From assembly GCA_002154655.1 (NCBI GenBank), contig NGUZ01000013.1, positions 1 to 61,388 of the forward strand: 61,388 nt of DNA, read 5' to 3'. Position 1 is the first letter of the stretch. Every line of letters starts with the position of its first letter. This DNA comes from Corynebacterium kefirresidentii (GTDB lineage: Bacteria; Actinomycetota; Actinomycetes; Mycobacteriales; Mycobacteriaceae). A program made the translations under genes and the position numbers. Positions 20,576 through 30,453 of this stretch are shown here, in pieces. Under the pieces are notes generated by a model. The model did no database searches. It was not told the origin of the DNA and saw only the letters and a program-made list of their open reading frames with translations.

Positions 20576-22693
20576 TTATTGCTCCAGTACGTACCACTGC
20601 ACCGAGTTGGCCGGTAGGTGAAGCGTGGCGGAATTATCCGCCACGTGAATATGCTGAGGAAGCGGGTTCCCAGCGCCCTCATAAACGGCATCATCGGTGT
20701 TGAGCACCATTTTCCAAGCACCATCACGTGGAACCCAGAGGCCGTAGTCGGGAATGGAAGAACCCGAAAGGTTGCACACGGCGAGCAAGGCAGAGCCGTC
20801 TGCGCCATAGCGGACGTAACCCAGCACGTTATTGTTCGAGTCATCGGCCTTGACCCATTGAAAGCCGTCTTGGCTGAAATCCTGGCTCCACAAAGCTGGA
20901 GTGTCGCGGTAGATGAGGTTGATATCGCGCACGAGGCGCTTAATGCCCCGGTGCCACTCATTGCCCCAACCATCGAGGTTGCCCCAATCCACGGAATGCT
21001 CCTCGGACCACTCGGTGGTTTGTCCAAATTCCTGGCCCATGAAGAGCAGATTCTTGCCAGGGTGGGAGAACATGTAGCCATACAAAGCGCGCAATCCGGC
21101 GGCCTTATTCCAGTCGTCGCCAGGCATGCGCTGCCACAGTGAACCCTTGCCGTGGACTACTTCGTCGTGGCTAAACGGCAACACGTAGCGCTCAGAATAG
21201 GCATACACCATGGAGAAGGTGAGCTCGCCATGGTGATAGGAGCGGTGGATAGGCTCGTGCTTGAAGTACTCCAGGGTGTCATTCATCCATCCCATATTCC
21301 ACTTCAGGGAAAAGCCCAGCCCGTTCTCGGAAGTAGGAGCGGTAACGCCCGGCCAGGAGGTGGATTCCTCGGCGATGGTGAGTACGCCAGGATGGGTGCG
21401 GTTGAGGGTGGCGTTGGTTTCCTGCAGGAATTGGACGGCTTCTAAATTCTCGCGCCCGCCAAACTGATTGGGTAGCCATTCATCGCGGGAGTAGTCCAGG
21501 TAAAGCATGGAAGCGACGGCGTCTACGCGCAGGCCGTCAATGTGGAATTCTTCAGCCCAATACAGGGCGTTGGCTACGAGGAAATTGCGCACCTCATTGC
21601 GGCCAAAATCAAAGACGTAAGTTCCCCAATCGGCCTGTTCGCCGCGGCGGGGATCGGGGTGCTCATAAAGCGCTTGACCATCGAAGCGGCCTAAGGCCCA
21701 GTCATCTTTGGGGAAGTGGGCTGGCACCCAGTCCACGATGATCCCGATGCCGTTTTCATGCAGTGCATTGACTAATGCGCGGAACTCATCCGGCGAGCCC
21801 CACCGCGCTGAAGGCGAGTAATAGCCAGAGACTTGGTAGCCCCAAGAGCCGCCGAAGGGGTGCTCGGCCACGGGCAAGAGCTCGACGTGGGTAAAGCCAT
21901 GCTCCTTGAGATAAGGGATGAGCTCCTCGCGAAGTCGGTTATAATTCGCCCCGACCTTCCACGAGCCAACGTGGACCTCATAGATGCTCATCGGGACATC
22001 TAGGTTGCCGGTGCGCTTGTCCATCCACGCGGAATCAGACCAGCCGAAGCTGGTGGAATCCACGATCGAGTCAGTTTCCGGCGGGCAGGCGGTGCGCTTG
22101 GCCAATGGGTCGGCCTTGTCTTTGCGTCCTTCCTGGCTAAAGACGGCGAACTTATAGTGTTCGCCAGCACCGATGCCTGGGATAAAGACCTCCCATACGC
22201 CGGTAGAACCGAGCGAACGCATTGGGTACTGGGTAGGATTCCAGCCGCAGAAATCGCCCACGACGGCAACACCTTGGGCATTGGGGGCCCATACGGCAAA
22301 GGACACACCGCTTACGGGGCCCATCTCTGCGTCATAAGAACGTAGGTTGGCGCCGAGGACATCCCAAAGGCGCTCGTGGCGGCCTTCGCCGATAAGGTGC
22401 AGATCTAGGGATCCGATGGTGGGCAGGAAGTGATATCCGTCTGCCACGGTGCGGGTAGGGGCGCCGGGGTAGGAGATTTCGAGGCGGTAATCGCAGTTCT
22501 CGCCTACTTCCGCTTCCCAGATGTCATCGCCGACCATATCCATGGACACGGATTTCGTGGGGGTATGAAGCTGTACCGCGGTGGCACCAGGCTGGCGGGT
22601 ACGGACGGTACCTTCATGCCAGCCGTAGAATCCGTGTGGGTCATGGTGGCGGCAGTCATTGAGGCGAGCGAGGTCAGCGGCCGGGATGTTCAT
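20576..22693 (-). CDS. glgB: 1,4-alpha-glucan branching enzyme GlgB
   Basis: GlgB introduces alpha-1,6 branches into glycogen. In actinobacteria it branches the glucan made by GlgE. The GH13 catalytic residues are in [17 protein letters not shown] (nucleophile D), [13 protein letters not shown] (acid/base E) and [12 protein letters not shown] (D). An N-terminal CBM48 region precedes the barrel, beginning with [11 protein letters not shown]. It has 705 residues. A TACCCT box 6 bases before the ATG suggests it can also be transcribed separately from glgE, which lies 44 bases upstream. Confidence 0.96.
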   Translation of the reverse strand: MNIPAADLARLNDCRHHDPHGFYGWHEGTVRTRQPGATAVQLHTPTKSVSMDMVGDDIWEAEVGENCDYRLEISYPGAPTRTVADGYHFLPTIGSLDLHLIGEGRHERLWDVLGANLRSYDAEMGPVSGVSFAVWAPNAQGVAVVGDFCGWNPTQYPMRSLGSTGVWEVFIPGIGAGEHYKFAVFSQEGRKDKADPLAKRTACPPETDSIVDSTSFGWSDSAWMDKRTGNLDVPMSIYEVHVGSWKVGANYNRLREELIPYLKEHGFTHVELLPVAEHPFGGSWGYQVSGYYSPSARWGSPDEFRALVNALHENGIGIIVDWVPAHFPKDDWALGRFDGQALYEHPDPRRGEQADWGTYVFDFGRNEVRNFLVANALYWAEEFHIDGLRVDAVASMLYLDYSRDEWLPNQFGGRENLEAVQFLQETNATLNRTHPGVLTIAEESTSWPGVTAPTSENGLGFSLKWNMGWMNDTLEYFKHEPIHRSYHHGELTFSMVYAYSERYVLPFSHDEVVHGKGSLWQRMPGDDWNKAAGLRALYGYMFSHPGKNLLFMGQEFGQTTEWSEEHSVDWGNLDGWGNEWHRGIKRLVRDINLIYRDTPALWSQDFSQDGFQWVKADDSNNNVLGYVRYGADGSALLAVCNLSGSSIPDYGLWVPRDGAWKMVLNTDDAVYEGAGNPLPQHIHVADNSATLHLPANSVQWYVLEQ

Positions 22694-22737
22694 ATAATCA
22701 GGGTACCTAGATTGGGCGCGTTCCGGTGGACAAATGT

Positions 22738-24747
22738 TTACGGGCGATAGTCGGTGACCTCGCGCCAGGTGAGCTGCTCCTGCAGGACGTGGTCGGCAGG
22801 GGGAAGGACGAAGACATGGGCGACGTCGCGAAGCGGCTCTAAGCGCACAAAATTGCGCTCGGACCAGTGATAGGCAGAGCCGGTAATCGTGTCTTGGACA
22901 GTATAGGACTCGCCGGGATGGCGGCCGATAGCGCGCATATCTACCGTAACGGTCGCTTCTTGCGCATTGCGCGGATCCAGGTTGACCACGACGAGAACCA
23001 CATTGCCGGTGGCTGGATCGGCCTTGGAATAGGCAATGATGGCGTCATTGTCGGTGTCATGGAAGCGGAGGGTGCGCAATTGTTGCAATGCGGGGTTATC
23101 GCGGCGAATCTGATTGAGCAGCCGGATATAGGACTCTAAAGAGTCTCCTGACGCAACCGCAGCAGCAAAGTCGCGCGGCCGCAATTCGTACTTCTCCGAG
23201 TCGAGGTATTCCTCGGTTCCTGGGGCTACCGGGGTGTGCTCATAGAGCTCAAAACCGGAGTACACGCCCCATAGTGGAGACATGGTGGCAGCGAGGACAG
23301 CGCGTATGGCGAACATGGCGCGCCCCCCGGTTTGCAAAGACTCATGCAGGATATCCGGGGTATTGACAAAAAGATTAGGCCGGCAAATATCCGCCTGCTC
23401 TACGTGCATCTGGCCAAATTGGGTGAGCTCATGCTTCGTGGTCTGCCAAGTGAAGTAGGTATAGGACTGGGAAAAGCCTGCTTTTGCTAGCCCGAAAAGG
23501 CGAGGGGCGCGGGTAAAGGCCTCTGCCAAGAAGATGACATCTGGGTGGGTGGCGTGCACGCGGGTGATCAGCCAGTCCCAGAAGTTAGCCGGCTTGGTGT
23601 GTGGGTTATCTACGCGGAACGTGCTCACCCCGGCTTCTACCCAAATCATGAGCGTTTCATAGATTTCGTGATAGATGGAATCCTGCGCGTTATCGAAGTT
23701 GAGTGGATAGATATCCTGATACTTCTTCGGTGGGTTCTCAGCGTAGGCGATGGTGCCATCTGGAAGGACAGTGAAAAATTCTGGGTGGCTGGTGGCCCAC
23801 GGGTGGTCGGGCGATGCCTGCAGCGCGAAATCAAGCGCAACTTCCAGGCCAAGTTCCTGGGCGCGAGAGACCAGCTTCTTGAAATCCTCTATTGTGCCCA
23901 ATTCGGGGTGGGTGGTGGAGTGGTCCTGGATAGCCCACGGGCTTCCCACATCACCGGGCTCAGCAATGACCGAGTTATTTTTTCCCTTCCGATGCATCTT
24001 GCCAATGGGATGAATGGGTGGAAAATACACCGTATCGAAGCCCATATCGGCCACGCGCTCTAGTGCTTGGGCAGTAGTGTCGAAGGTGCCGTGCACTGGA
24101 TTTCCCTCTTCGTCCCAGCCGCCCGTGGAACGGGGGAAGAGCTCATACCACGAGTTATAAAGCGCGGCCGGGCGCTCCACGTAGACCTCGTGAATGGCGC
24201 CTTCTACTAGGAGATCACGCAGGGGATGGGAGTGCAGGATGTCTGCGACCTCGTCCGAGAGCGCTACCTGCACGCGCTTATCGACGTCCAAAGACTCATC
24301 CTCCAAGTCCCGTGCAGCAGCAAAGACGGGCGCCACAATATCCGAGGGGGTTTGCAAGGCCGCCCGAGAAAATAGATCCGCACCATGCTGGAGGTCATTG
24401 GCCAGTTCGGCAGCGGATTGCCCAGCCGCCATCTTTTTAGTAACCGCGTTCTTCCACGTAGCAATGGGATCGGACCAGGCATCGACGCGGAAGTACCAGG
24501 TGCCTTGAGTGCCTGGGGTAAAGACGCCGTGCACTCGATCTTGGTCTTTGGGGTCTACCTGCATGGTAACGGAGGACGTAGCCGTGGACCGCGCCGCCCA
24601 GGCAGACAAAGTGGCCGAGACCGCGTCGTGGCCTTCGCGCCAGACCAGTGCGGTGACAGGAATTACCTCGCCCACAACGGCTTTAGAAGCTACAGAACCG
24701 GCGGAGATAAGCGGGCGGACATCGTCAATACCAAGGCGAGTAGTCAT
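22738..24747 (-). CDS. glgE: Alpha-1,4-glucan:maltose-1-phosphate maltosyltransferase GlgE
   Basis: GlgE extends alpha-1,4-glucan using maltose-1-phosphate. The GH13_3 motifs [20 protein letters not shown] (nucleophile D) and [10 protein letters not shown] (acid/base E) identify it. About 669 residues. The ATG at 24747 is chosen over 24753 because the TAGTCT -10 box (24755-24760 on the plus strand) lies 7 bases upstream, consistent with leaderless initiation. It sits directly before glgB, the usual actinobacterial order. Confidence 0.96.
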   Translation of the reverse strand: MTTRLGIDDVRPLISAGSVASKAVVGEVIPVTALVWREGHDAVSATLSAWAARSTATSSVTMQVDPKDQDRVHGVFTPGTQGTWYFRVDAWSDPIATWKNAVTKKMAAGQSAAELANDLQHGADLFSRAALQTPSDIVAPVFAAARDLEDESLDVDKRVQVALSDEVADILHSHPLRDLLVEGAIHEVYVERPAALYNSWYELFPRSTGGWDEEGNPVHGTFDTTAQALERVADMGFDTVYFPPIHPIGKMHRKGKNNSVIAEPGDVGSPWAIQDHSTTHPELGTIEDFKKLVSRAQELGLEVALDFALQASPDHPWATSHPEFFTVLPDGTIAYAENPPKKYQDIYPLNFDNAQDSIYHEIYETLMIWVEAGVSTFRVDNPHTKPANFWDWLITRVHATHPDVIFLAEAFTRAPRLFGLAKAGFSQSYTYFTWQTTKHELTQFGQMHVEQADICRPNLFVNTPDILHESLQTGGRAMFAIRAVLAATMSPLWGVYSGFELYEHTPVAPGTEEYLDSEKYELRPRDFAAAVASGDSLESYIRLLNQIRRDNPALQQLRTLRFHDTDNDAIIAYSKADPATGNVVLVVVNLDPRNAQEATVTVDMRAIGRHPGESYTVQDTITGSAYHWSERNFVRLEPLRDVAHVFVLPPADHVLQEQLTWREVTDYRP

Positions 24748-24805
24748 GCCCATAAGACTAATGCAGCTGTGTCAATTTCACCGGGCAAAGAATAAATCAG
24801 TCACA

Positions 24806-25627
24806 ATGGAGGGCGTGAACGACGTAACTCCTACAGATCAAGATTGGCTCGTAGATTTTCGCGGCGTCGAGTTGCGCCGCGGCGGCAAGACCCTCGTTGG
24901 TCCTGTGGACTGGCAAGTGGAACTCGATGAGCGCTGGGTCATTATTGGCCCCAATGGCGCGGGTAAGACCTCGCTAGTGCGCATGGCCGCGGCCGAAGAA
25001 TTCCCGTCGAAGGGCACCGCCTTTTTGATGGGGGAGCAGATCGGCAAAACTGATATGCGCGATCTGCGCGCGCTCATCGGCATCTCCTCCGCTGCAGTGC
25101 AATCGCGAATCCCCGAAAATGAGCGCGTGGACGATCTCGTCGTCTCCGCAGGCTATGCAGTGCTGGGCCGCTGGCGGGAGGAATATCAGGACATGGACTT
25201 CTCCCGCGCTGATGAGATTTTGGCCCAGGTAGGTGCAACCCACCTGAAGGAGCGCACCTGGGGAACATTGTCAGAGGGCGAAAAGAAGCGCGTCGTCCTC
25301 GCCCGCGCACTCATGACTAACCCAGAGCTGCTCATCCTAGACGAGCCTTCCGCCGGAATGGACCTGGGAGGCCGCGAAGACCTGGTGGGATACCTCGGCG
25401 ATTTAGCCATGGATCCAGATGCCCCAGCCATCGTCATGATCACCCACCACGTGGAGGAGATCCCATACGGATTTACCCACGCCATGCTGCTGGATGAGGG
25501 TAAGGTAGTGGCAAAAGGTCTGATTAATTCAGTCCTCACCTCAGAAAACCTGACTCGCGCCTTCCACCAGCCCATTCAGGTAGACCGCATTGGACAGCGA
25601 TACTTCGCCCGCCGAGCTTCTCTATGA
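24806..25627 (+). CDS. ABC transporter ATP-binding protein without adjacent permease
   Basis: About 273 residues. Walker A is GPNGAGKTS, the ABC signature is LSEGEKKRVVLARAL, and Walker B is LLILDEPSAGMDLGG, with the switch histidine in ITHHVEEI. No membrane or binding protein gene is adjacent; the partner genes downstream are a Nudix hydrolase and a methyltransferase. The family resembles single ABC ATPases of the ModF/YlmA type. The start is ambiguous between the ATG at 24806 and the GTG at 24815. The stop overlaps the next start (ATGA). Confidence 0.85.
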   Translation: MEGVNDVTPTDQDWLVDFRGVELRRGGKTLVGPVDWQVELDERWVIIGPNGAGKTSLVRMAAAEEFPSKGTAFLMGEQIGKTDMRDLRALIGISSAAVQSRIPENERVDDLVVSAGYAVLGRWREEYQDMDFSRADEILAQVGATHLKERTWGTLSEGEKKRVVLARALMTNPELLILDEPSAGMDLGGREDLVGYLGDLAMDPDAPAIVMITHHVEEIPYGFTHAMLLDEGKVVAKGLINSVLTSENLTRAFHQPIQVDRIGQRYFARRASL

Positions 25628-26451
25628 CCAACCCTTTTCATGACCGTATCGATGCCGTTGACGCCAGCGATACCACCGGCTTTAACGGTGGGCGCTTGGC
25701 GGCAACCGTCCTGCTTCTACGGGACGGCACCGACGGTCTTGAAGTATGGGTACAAGAGCGCGTGCACACCATGCACAATTACCCGGGGCATTCGGTCTTT
25801 CCCGGCGGCGGCGTGGACCCACGCGACTTTCCGCCGCGTTCCTGGGACTCGGGCGAACTATGGGCCGGAAAATCCGTCATCTCCATGGCCCGACGGATGG
25901 GCGTAACAAAGTATAAAGCGCACGCGCTAGTATTCGCCGCTGCCCGGGAGCTCTTTGAGGAAGCTGGCACCCTCTTTGCCATCCGCGAAGACGGAATTGT
26001 CTCCAATGCACGGCGGTATCACAAGGAGCGAAAACTACTCGAGAGCCACACCATTTCCTTTACCGAATTCCTCAGCAATAACGGCATGCGTGTCGACGCC
26101 GATATGCTCCTTCCCTGGGCCCGGTGGGTAGGAAAGGGAAAGAGCCACTGGTTCGACACCTTCTTTTTCGTCGGGGTGCTGCCCTCTGGCCAAGAACCCG
26201 ATGGGGATACCGATGAGGCGGACGATGCCGGATGGTTTTCTCCCCAACTCATCCTGGACGGTTGGCGCGCCGGGCTGGTGCGCCTGGTCATCCCCACCTG
26301 GGCGCAGATGCAGAGGCTGAGCAGATACTCCTCAGTTCAAGAAGTCCTCGATGATGCGTCCTTTTCTGACCTGCGCCCTGTTATCGGGGATCCGCGCGAG
26401 GACCCTCGTTACCGCGAATTCTTTTCCACCACCCCTTTAGACCGCATATGA
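25624..26451 (+). CDS. Nudix hydrolase with a long insertion in the Nudix box
   Basis: 275 residues. The Nudix box is split: FPGGGVDPRD comes first and ARELFEEAGTLF follows some 45 residues later, where about 14 would be normal. Such an insertion is known from NUDT19-type CoA diphosphatases, so a CoA or acyl-CoA substrate is a reasonable guess but not shown. It starts inside the stop of the ABC ATPase gene (ATGA) and its own stop overlaps the next start, so three genes are coupled. Confidence 0.82.
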   Translation: MTNPFHDRIDAVDASDTTGFNGGRLAATVLLLRDGTDGLEVWVQERVHTMHNYPGHSVFPGGGVDPRDFPPRSWDSGELWAGKSVISMARRMGVTKYKAHALVFAAARELFEEAGTLFAIREDGIVSNARRYHKERKLLESHTISFTEFLSNNGMRVDADMLLPWARWVGKGKSHWFDTFFFVGVLPSGQEPDGDTDEADDAGWFSPQLILDGWRAGLVRLVIPTWAQMQRLSRYSSVQEVLDDASFSDLRPVIGDPREDPRYREFFSTTPLDRI

Positions 26452-27581
26452 GTTATACCCCCGCAGAAGTCAGCTTCTTGATTGAGCACCACGAGGAAAT
26501 TACGCACCTCGATCTCGCCTTGACCAAGGCCTCTCGGCTTAAGGACACCGAAATCTTGAAAGAGAAGTTCGGCGACTATGGCCGCGCAGTCATGGAACTG
26601 GTGACCGCCCGTAGTTCGGGCAAGCTTCCCAGTGATTGGCTGATGGACGCCGACTCAGCCCAACAAGCAACCCCCGTCGAGGTTGCGGCATACCGGGCGG
26701 CATTTCTTGCAGAGCAGGGGGTGGGCAGCGTCCACGACATCACCTGCTCCATCGGTACGGAAGGTCTTAATTCTCCGCTCGACTACTTTGGCTCAGACTT
26801 GGACGAGTCGCGCGTGAGAATGGCGAGGCACAATCTTTCTTCGACCAAGATATTTCGCGCTGATGCGCTCACCACTACAACGACTGCCGATGTCCTCCTT
26901 GCAGATCCCGCCCGCCGCGCCGGAGGTAGAAGAATCACCCGGCCGGAGGAGCTCGTGCCACCGCTTCCAGAGGTCGTCGACAAGCATCGCGGCAAAGAAT
27001 TGGCCATTAAGTGTGCACCCGGCCTAGATTTCAGCGAATGGAACGGCCTTGTTACCGTCGCAAGCGTCGACGGCGGAGTAAAAGAAGCTTGCCTTTATAC
27101 CCCAGGCCTAGGAACCGGCCGAAGGGCAGTAATGATTCGTGGACACAAGCTAGACGTCCTCGATGATCAAGAAACAAACCTGCCCGAGGCCGGAGAGATT
27201 GGTAGCTACCTCATTGACCCGGACGGTGCCGTTGTACGCGCCGGCTTGGTGCGGCATTACGCGGCACGGGAAAGGCTGCACCAAATCGATGAGCGCATCG
27301 CGTACCTGACAGGGGAGAGGATTCCGGAAGGAACCTCGGGATTTCCATTCATAGAAAAAGTACCCCTAAAGAGATTAAAATCCGTACTTAAATCCTATGA
27401 CGCGGGGAGCTTGGAAATCCTCGTGCGCGGGGTAGAAGTGGACCCTGACCAGCTGCGGAAGAAGATGAAGCTCAAGGGGAAGAAGCCTTTTGCGGTAATC
27501 ATTACGCGAATTGGCGCACAAGGAATCGCCTTGCTGTGCAAACCCCGAGTATCATCGTCCGAGGATAATTACGCAACATAA
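26448..27581 (+). CDS. SAM-dependent methyltransferase with C-terminal THUMP-like domain
   Basis: 377 residues. The middle contains a methyltransferase-like core (VHDITCSIGTEG, YFGSDLDESRVRMARHN, DVLLADPARRAGG). The C-terminus PFIEKVPLKRLKSVLKSYD with LEILVRGVEVDPDQLRKK matches the THUMP-like domain of actinobacterial class I methyltransferases. It is presumably an RNA-modifying enzyme; the target is unknown. The first gene-proximal part is coupled to the Nudix gene (ATGA overlap). Confidence 0.83.
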   Translation: MSYTPAEVSFLIEHHEEITHLDLALTKASRLKDTEILKEKFGDYGRAVMELVTARSSGKLPSDWLMDADSAQQATPVEVAAYRAAFLAEQGVGSVHDITCSIGTEGLNSPLDYFGSDLDESRVRMARHNLSSTKIFRADALTTTTTADVLLADPARRAGGRRITRPEELVPPLPEVVDKHRGKELAIKCAPGLDFSEWNGLVTVASVDGGVKEACLYTPGLGTGRRAVMIRGHKLDVLDDQETNLPEAGEIGSYLIDPDGAVVRAGLVRHYAARERLHQIDERIAYLTGERIPEGTSGFPFIEKVPLKRLKSVLKSYDAGSLEILVRGVEVDPDQLRKKMKLKGKKPFAVIITRIGAQGIALLCKPRVSSSEDNYAT

Positions 27582-27605
27582 ATATATCGGAAAGGTGAGT
27601 GCCCA

Positions 27606-28388
27606 ATGCCAACTATCGTGGCTCTGGTCAAACACGTGCCGGATACGTGGTCTACCAAGTCTTTGGAAGATGACCACACCCTGGATCGCACCTCCGTGGA
27701 TAACGTCATTGATGAGGTTAATGAGTATTCCGTGGAACAAGCCCTGCGCCTGCGCGACGAAAACCCGGATGCGGGTTATAAGGTCGTCGCGCTGACCATG
27801 GGGCCGGCCCAGGCAGACGAAGCATTGCGCAAGGCACTGGCTATGGGTGCCGATGACGCGGTGCTTGTCTCCGATGATTCGCTGGCGGGAGCGGATGCGC
27901 TGTCGACCGCATGGACTCTCAACGCTGCGCTGAACAAGCTTGGCGACGTCCAATTGATCACCGCTGGCACCGAGGCCTCCGATGCCTCGACCGGCCTACT
28001 TACTGGATTGCTCGCCGAATACCGCCAGCTACCCGCACTTACCGGGCTGCACAAGGTAGAACTGGCGGGCGGTACGCTGCGTGGCACGCGAGATGATGCG
28101 CGTGGCACCTGGGAACTAGAAGCGCCGCTGCCTGCAATTGTTTCCGTGAACGATAAGAGCGACAAGCCGCGCTTCCCTAACTTCAAGGGATTGATGGCCG
28201 CTAAGAAGGCGGAAATCACTACTTTCTCCTTAGCTGATTTGGGAATTGAGGCAATTGCGCCCACTACCACCGTTGCGGCCGCTCACAAGCGACCACCGCG
28301 CACCGCTGGCGAGGTTATTTCTGAGCCCAACCCGCAAAATGCAGCGAAGAAGATCGCTGACTTCCTAGCCGCAAAGAACTTGATTTAG
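27606..28388 (+). CDS. etfB: Electron transfer flavoprotein subunit beta
   Basis: 260 residues. ETF-beta binds AMP and, with EtfA, carries electrons from flavin dehydrogenases such as acyl-CoA dehydrogenases to the quinone pool. Recognised from MPTIVALVKHVPDTWS, from NEYSVEQALRLRDE and from the signature ending TFSLADLGIEA. A GGAAAGGTGAG site precedes the ATG. Followed by etfA 8 bases later. Confidence 0.93.
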   Translation: MPTIVALVKHVPDTWSTKSLEDDHTLDRTSVDNVIDEVNEYSVEQALRLRDENPDAGYKVVALTMGPAQADEALRKALAMGADDAVLVSDDSLAGADALSTAWTLNAALNKLGDVQLITAGTEASDASTGLLTGLLAEYRQLPALTGLHKVELAGGTLRGTRDDARGTWELEAPLPAIVSVNDKSDKPRFPNFKGLMAAKKAEITTFSLADLGIEAIAPTTTVAAAHKRPPRTAGEVISEPNPQNAAKKIADFLAAKNLI

Positions 28389-28396
28389 GAGTCGAT

Positions 28397-29338
28397 ATGT
28401 CTCACGTTTACGTATTAGTTGAGCACGATGCGGAAAAAGTCCTACCCGTTACCGGAGAACTGATTACGGCCGCGCGCGAATTGGGTACGGTGTCTGCAGT
28501 GGTCGTCGGCAAGCAGGCAGATAAGTTCGATGCTGACCTTGCCGCCCTTGGCGCCGCGCAGGTGGTCCAAGCAACGGCCGAAGACTATGACCAGCGCCTC
28601 CTGATTCCAGAAGTCGATGCCTTGCATGCTCTCGGCGCCGCGAACCCCGCACCTATCGTGCTGGCCGCAACTCCCGCCAATAACGAGATTGCCGGCCGCC
28701 TAGCTGCCCGCCTCGCTTCCGGCGCACTGGTCAATGTCAGCGGCATCGCCGCTGATGGTTCCGCCCAGATGACCATTTTTGGTGGCTCCTATGAGACCAC
28801 CTCTACCGCTACCGGCCAGTGCCCGATCTATACGCTGCGCCCAGGCGCGGTTGAGGCCGCACCACAGCAGGTTGAAGCGCAACCAGCCCCAATGCCGTTG
28901 CCGGCCGCTACTGGCAAAGATGTCAAGGTAACTTCCTTTACCCCTGCCCAGAAATCTGCACGTCCGGAAATTACCGAAGCCAAGGTGGTCGTCGCTGGCG
29001 GCCGTGGCGTAGGTGATGAATTCGGTGATGTTGTCGAGCCGCTTGCCGACGCCCTCGGCGCCGCAGTCGGCGCTACCCGCGATGCGGTAGATGAAGGCTT
29101 CTATGACGCTGCCTATCAGATCGGCCAGACTGGCGTTACCGTTTCGCCTGAGCTCTACATTGGCTTGGGTATTTCGGGTGCCATTCAGCATACCTCTGGT
29201 ATGCAGACCTCTGGCACTATTGTGGTGGTCAACCAGGACCAGGATGAGCCGTTCTTCCAGATCGCTGACCTTGGCGTTGTGGGCGACCTCCATGAAATCG
29301 CCCCAGCCTTGACCGAGGAACTGAAGGCACGTCAGTAA
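28397..29338 (+). CDS. etfA: Electron transfer flavoprotein subunit alpha
   Basis: 313 residues. The C-terminal FAD-binding domain carries VVAGGRGVGDEFGDVVEPLADALGA, GQTGVTVSPELYIGLGISGAIQHTSGMQ and NQDQDEPFFQIADLGVVGDLHEI, which are family signatures. It binds FAD and pairs with EtfB. Its stop shares a base with the next start (TAATG), coupling it to the cysteine desulfurase. Confidence 0.95.
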   Translation: MSHVYVLVEHDAEKVLPVTGELITAARELGTVSAVVVGKQADKFDADLAALGAAQVVQATAEDYDQRLLIPEVDALHALGAANPAPIVLAATPANNEIAGRLAARLASGALVNVSGIAADGSAQMTIFGGSYETTSTATGQCPIYTLRPGAVEAAPQQVEAQPAPMPLPAATGKDVKVTSFTPAQKSARPEITEAKVVVAGGRGVGDEFGDVVEPLADALGAAVGATRDAVDEGFYDAAYQIGQTGVTVSPELYIGLGISGAIQHTSGMQTSGTIVVVNQDQDEPFFQIADLGVVGDLHEIAPALTEELKARQ

Positions 29339-30453
29339 TGCCGCATTATTTTGACTACGCTGCTACCCAGCCGATGCGCCAGAGCGCGATTGACGCGTGG
29401 GTAGCTGCGGCTGGCTCCCTGAACTCCGGCGCGCAGTATGGTTCCGGCCGCAAGGCTCGGTCTGTGCTCGATGATGCCCGCGAGAAGGTTGCTTCGCTCC
29501 TCGGCTGCGAGCCAATCGAGGTGATTTTCACTTCTTCTGGCACAGAGGCAGACAATATCGCCATTCAGGGACTTTATGCGGCCGGTAAAACCAACCGCAT
29601 AGTTTCCACCGATATTGAGCATCCCGCCGTGCGCGATACCGTGGCTAAGCTGAACAATTCGGGTGCTGCCGTCGAGATTCTTCCTGTCGATCGCTCCGGA
29701 CACATAGCAGACCTGTCGGCTCTAGACACGCTTGCCGACGTCGCTACCTGCATGTGGGCCAATAACGAAACCGGCGCCATTCAGCCGGTCGAAGATATTG
29801 CCGCCCGAGCCAGCGCGGTGGGTACACCGGTACACGTTGATGCCGTGCAAGCGGTAGGAAAAGTTCCCATCGACTTTTCCCACCTAGGGATCACCAGCCT
29901 TGCAGCTAGCGCCCACAAGTTCGGCGGTCCCCGCGGCATTGGCCTACTTCTAGCCAAGCGGAGTCCCGCACCCCAACCCATTGCCTATGGCGGTGGGCAG
30001 GAACGCGGAATTCGTCCTGGAACTGTCGACGTCGCTGGTGCTTCCGGTCTAGCTGCGGCTTTGGAGGAATCCGTCGCGGAAATTTCTACTCAAGGTGAGC
30101 GGATTTCCGCGCTTCGCAATAAGCTCCGCGATGGAATTCTCGCCACCATTGACAATACAGTCATCAATTCCGCTGAACCGTGTTTGCCTTCTCACTTGCA
30201 CGTCTCTTTCCCCGGCGCAGATGGCGATAGCCTCATCATGCTGCTAGATTCCCTGCAGATTGAGGCCTCAACCGGCAGCGCCTGTAGCGCAGGTGTAAAC
30301 CGCATGTCTCACGTTTTGGAAGCGATGGGAGTAAGCGAGGCTGAAGGAATCGGCTCCTTGCGCTTTACGCTAGGCCGGCTTACTTCGGAAGAAGATGTCG
30401 ATTACGTGTTGGCTCATCTTCCCGAGGTAATCTCCCGAGCCCGATCCGTCTAG
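29338..30453 (+). CDS. Cysteine desulfurase (NifS/IscS family)
   Basis: 371 residues. This PLP enzyme removes sulfur from cysteine. The PLP lysine is in ASAHKFGGPRG and the sulfur-carrying cysteine in STGSACSAG. In mycobacteria the homologue lies in an etfBA-iscS-mnmA order, and the gene probably supplies sulfur for 2-thiouridine tRNA modification by MnmA. Here mnmA is 3.4 kb further on, with three genes between. The 3' end overlaps that of the convergent HNH gene by 4 bases (a shared CTAG). Confidence 0.93.
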   Translation: MPHYFDYAATQPMRQSAIDAWVAAAGSLNSGAQYGSGRKARSVLDDAREKVASLLGCEPIEVIFTSSGTEADNIAIQGLYAAGKTNRIVSTDIEHPAVRDTVAKLNNSGAAVEILPVDRSGHIADLSALDTLADVATCMWANNETGAIQPVEDIAARASAVGTPVHVDAVQAVGKVPIDFSHLGITSLAASAHKFGGPRGIGLLLAKRSPAPQPIAYGGGQERGIRPGTVDVAGASGLAAALEESVAEISTQGERISALRNKLRDGILATIDNTVINSAEPCLPSHLHVSFPGADGDSLIMLLDSLQIEASTGSACSAGVNRMSHVLEAMGVSEAEGIGSLRFTLGRLTSEEDVDYVLAHLPEVISRARSV

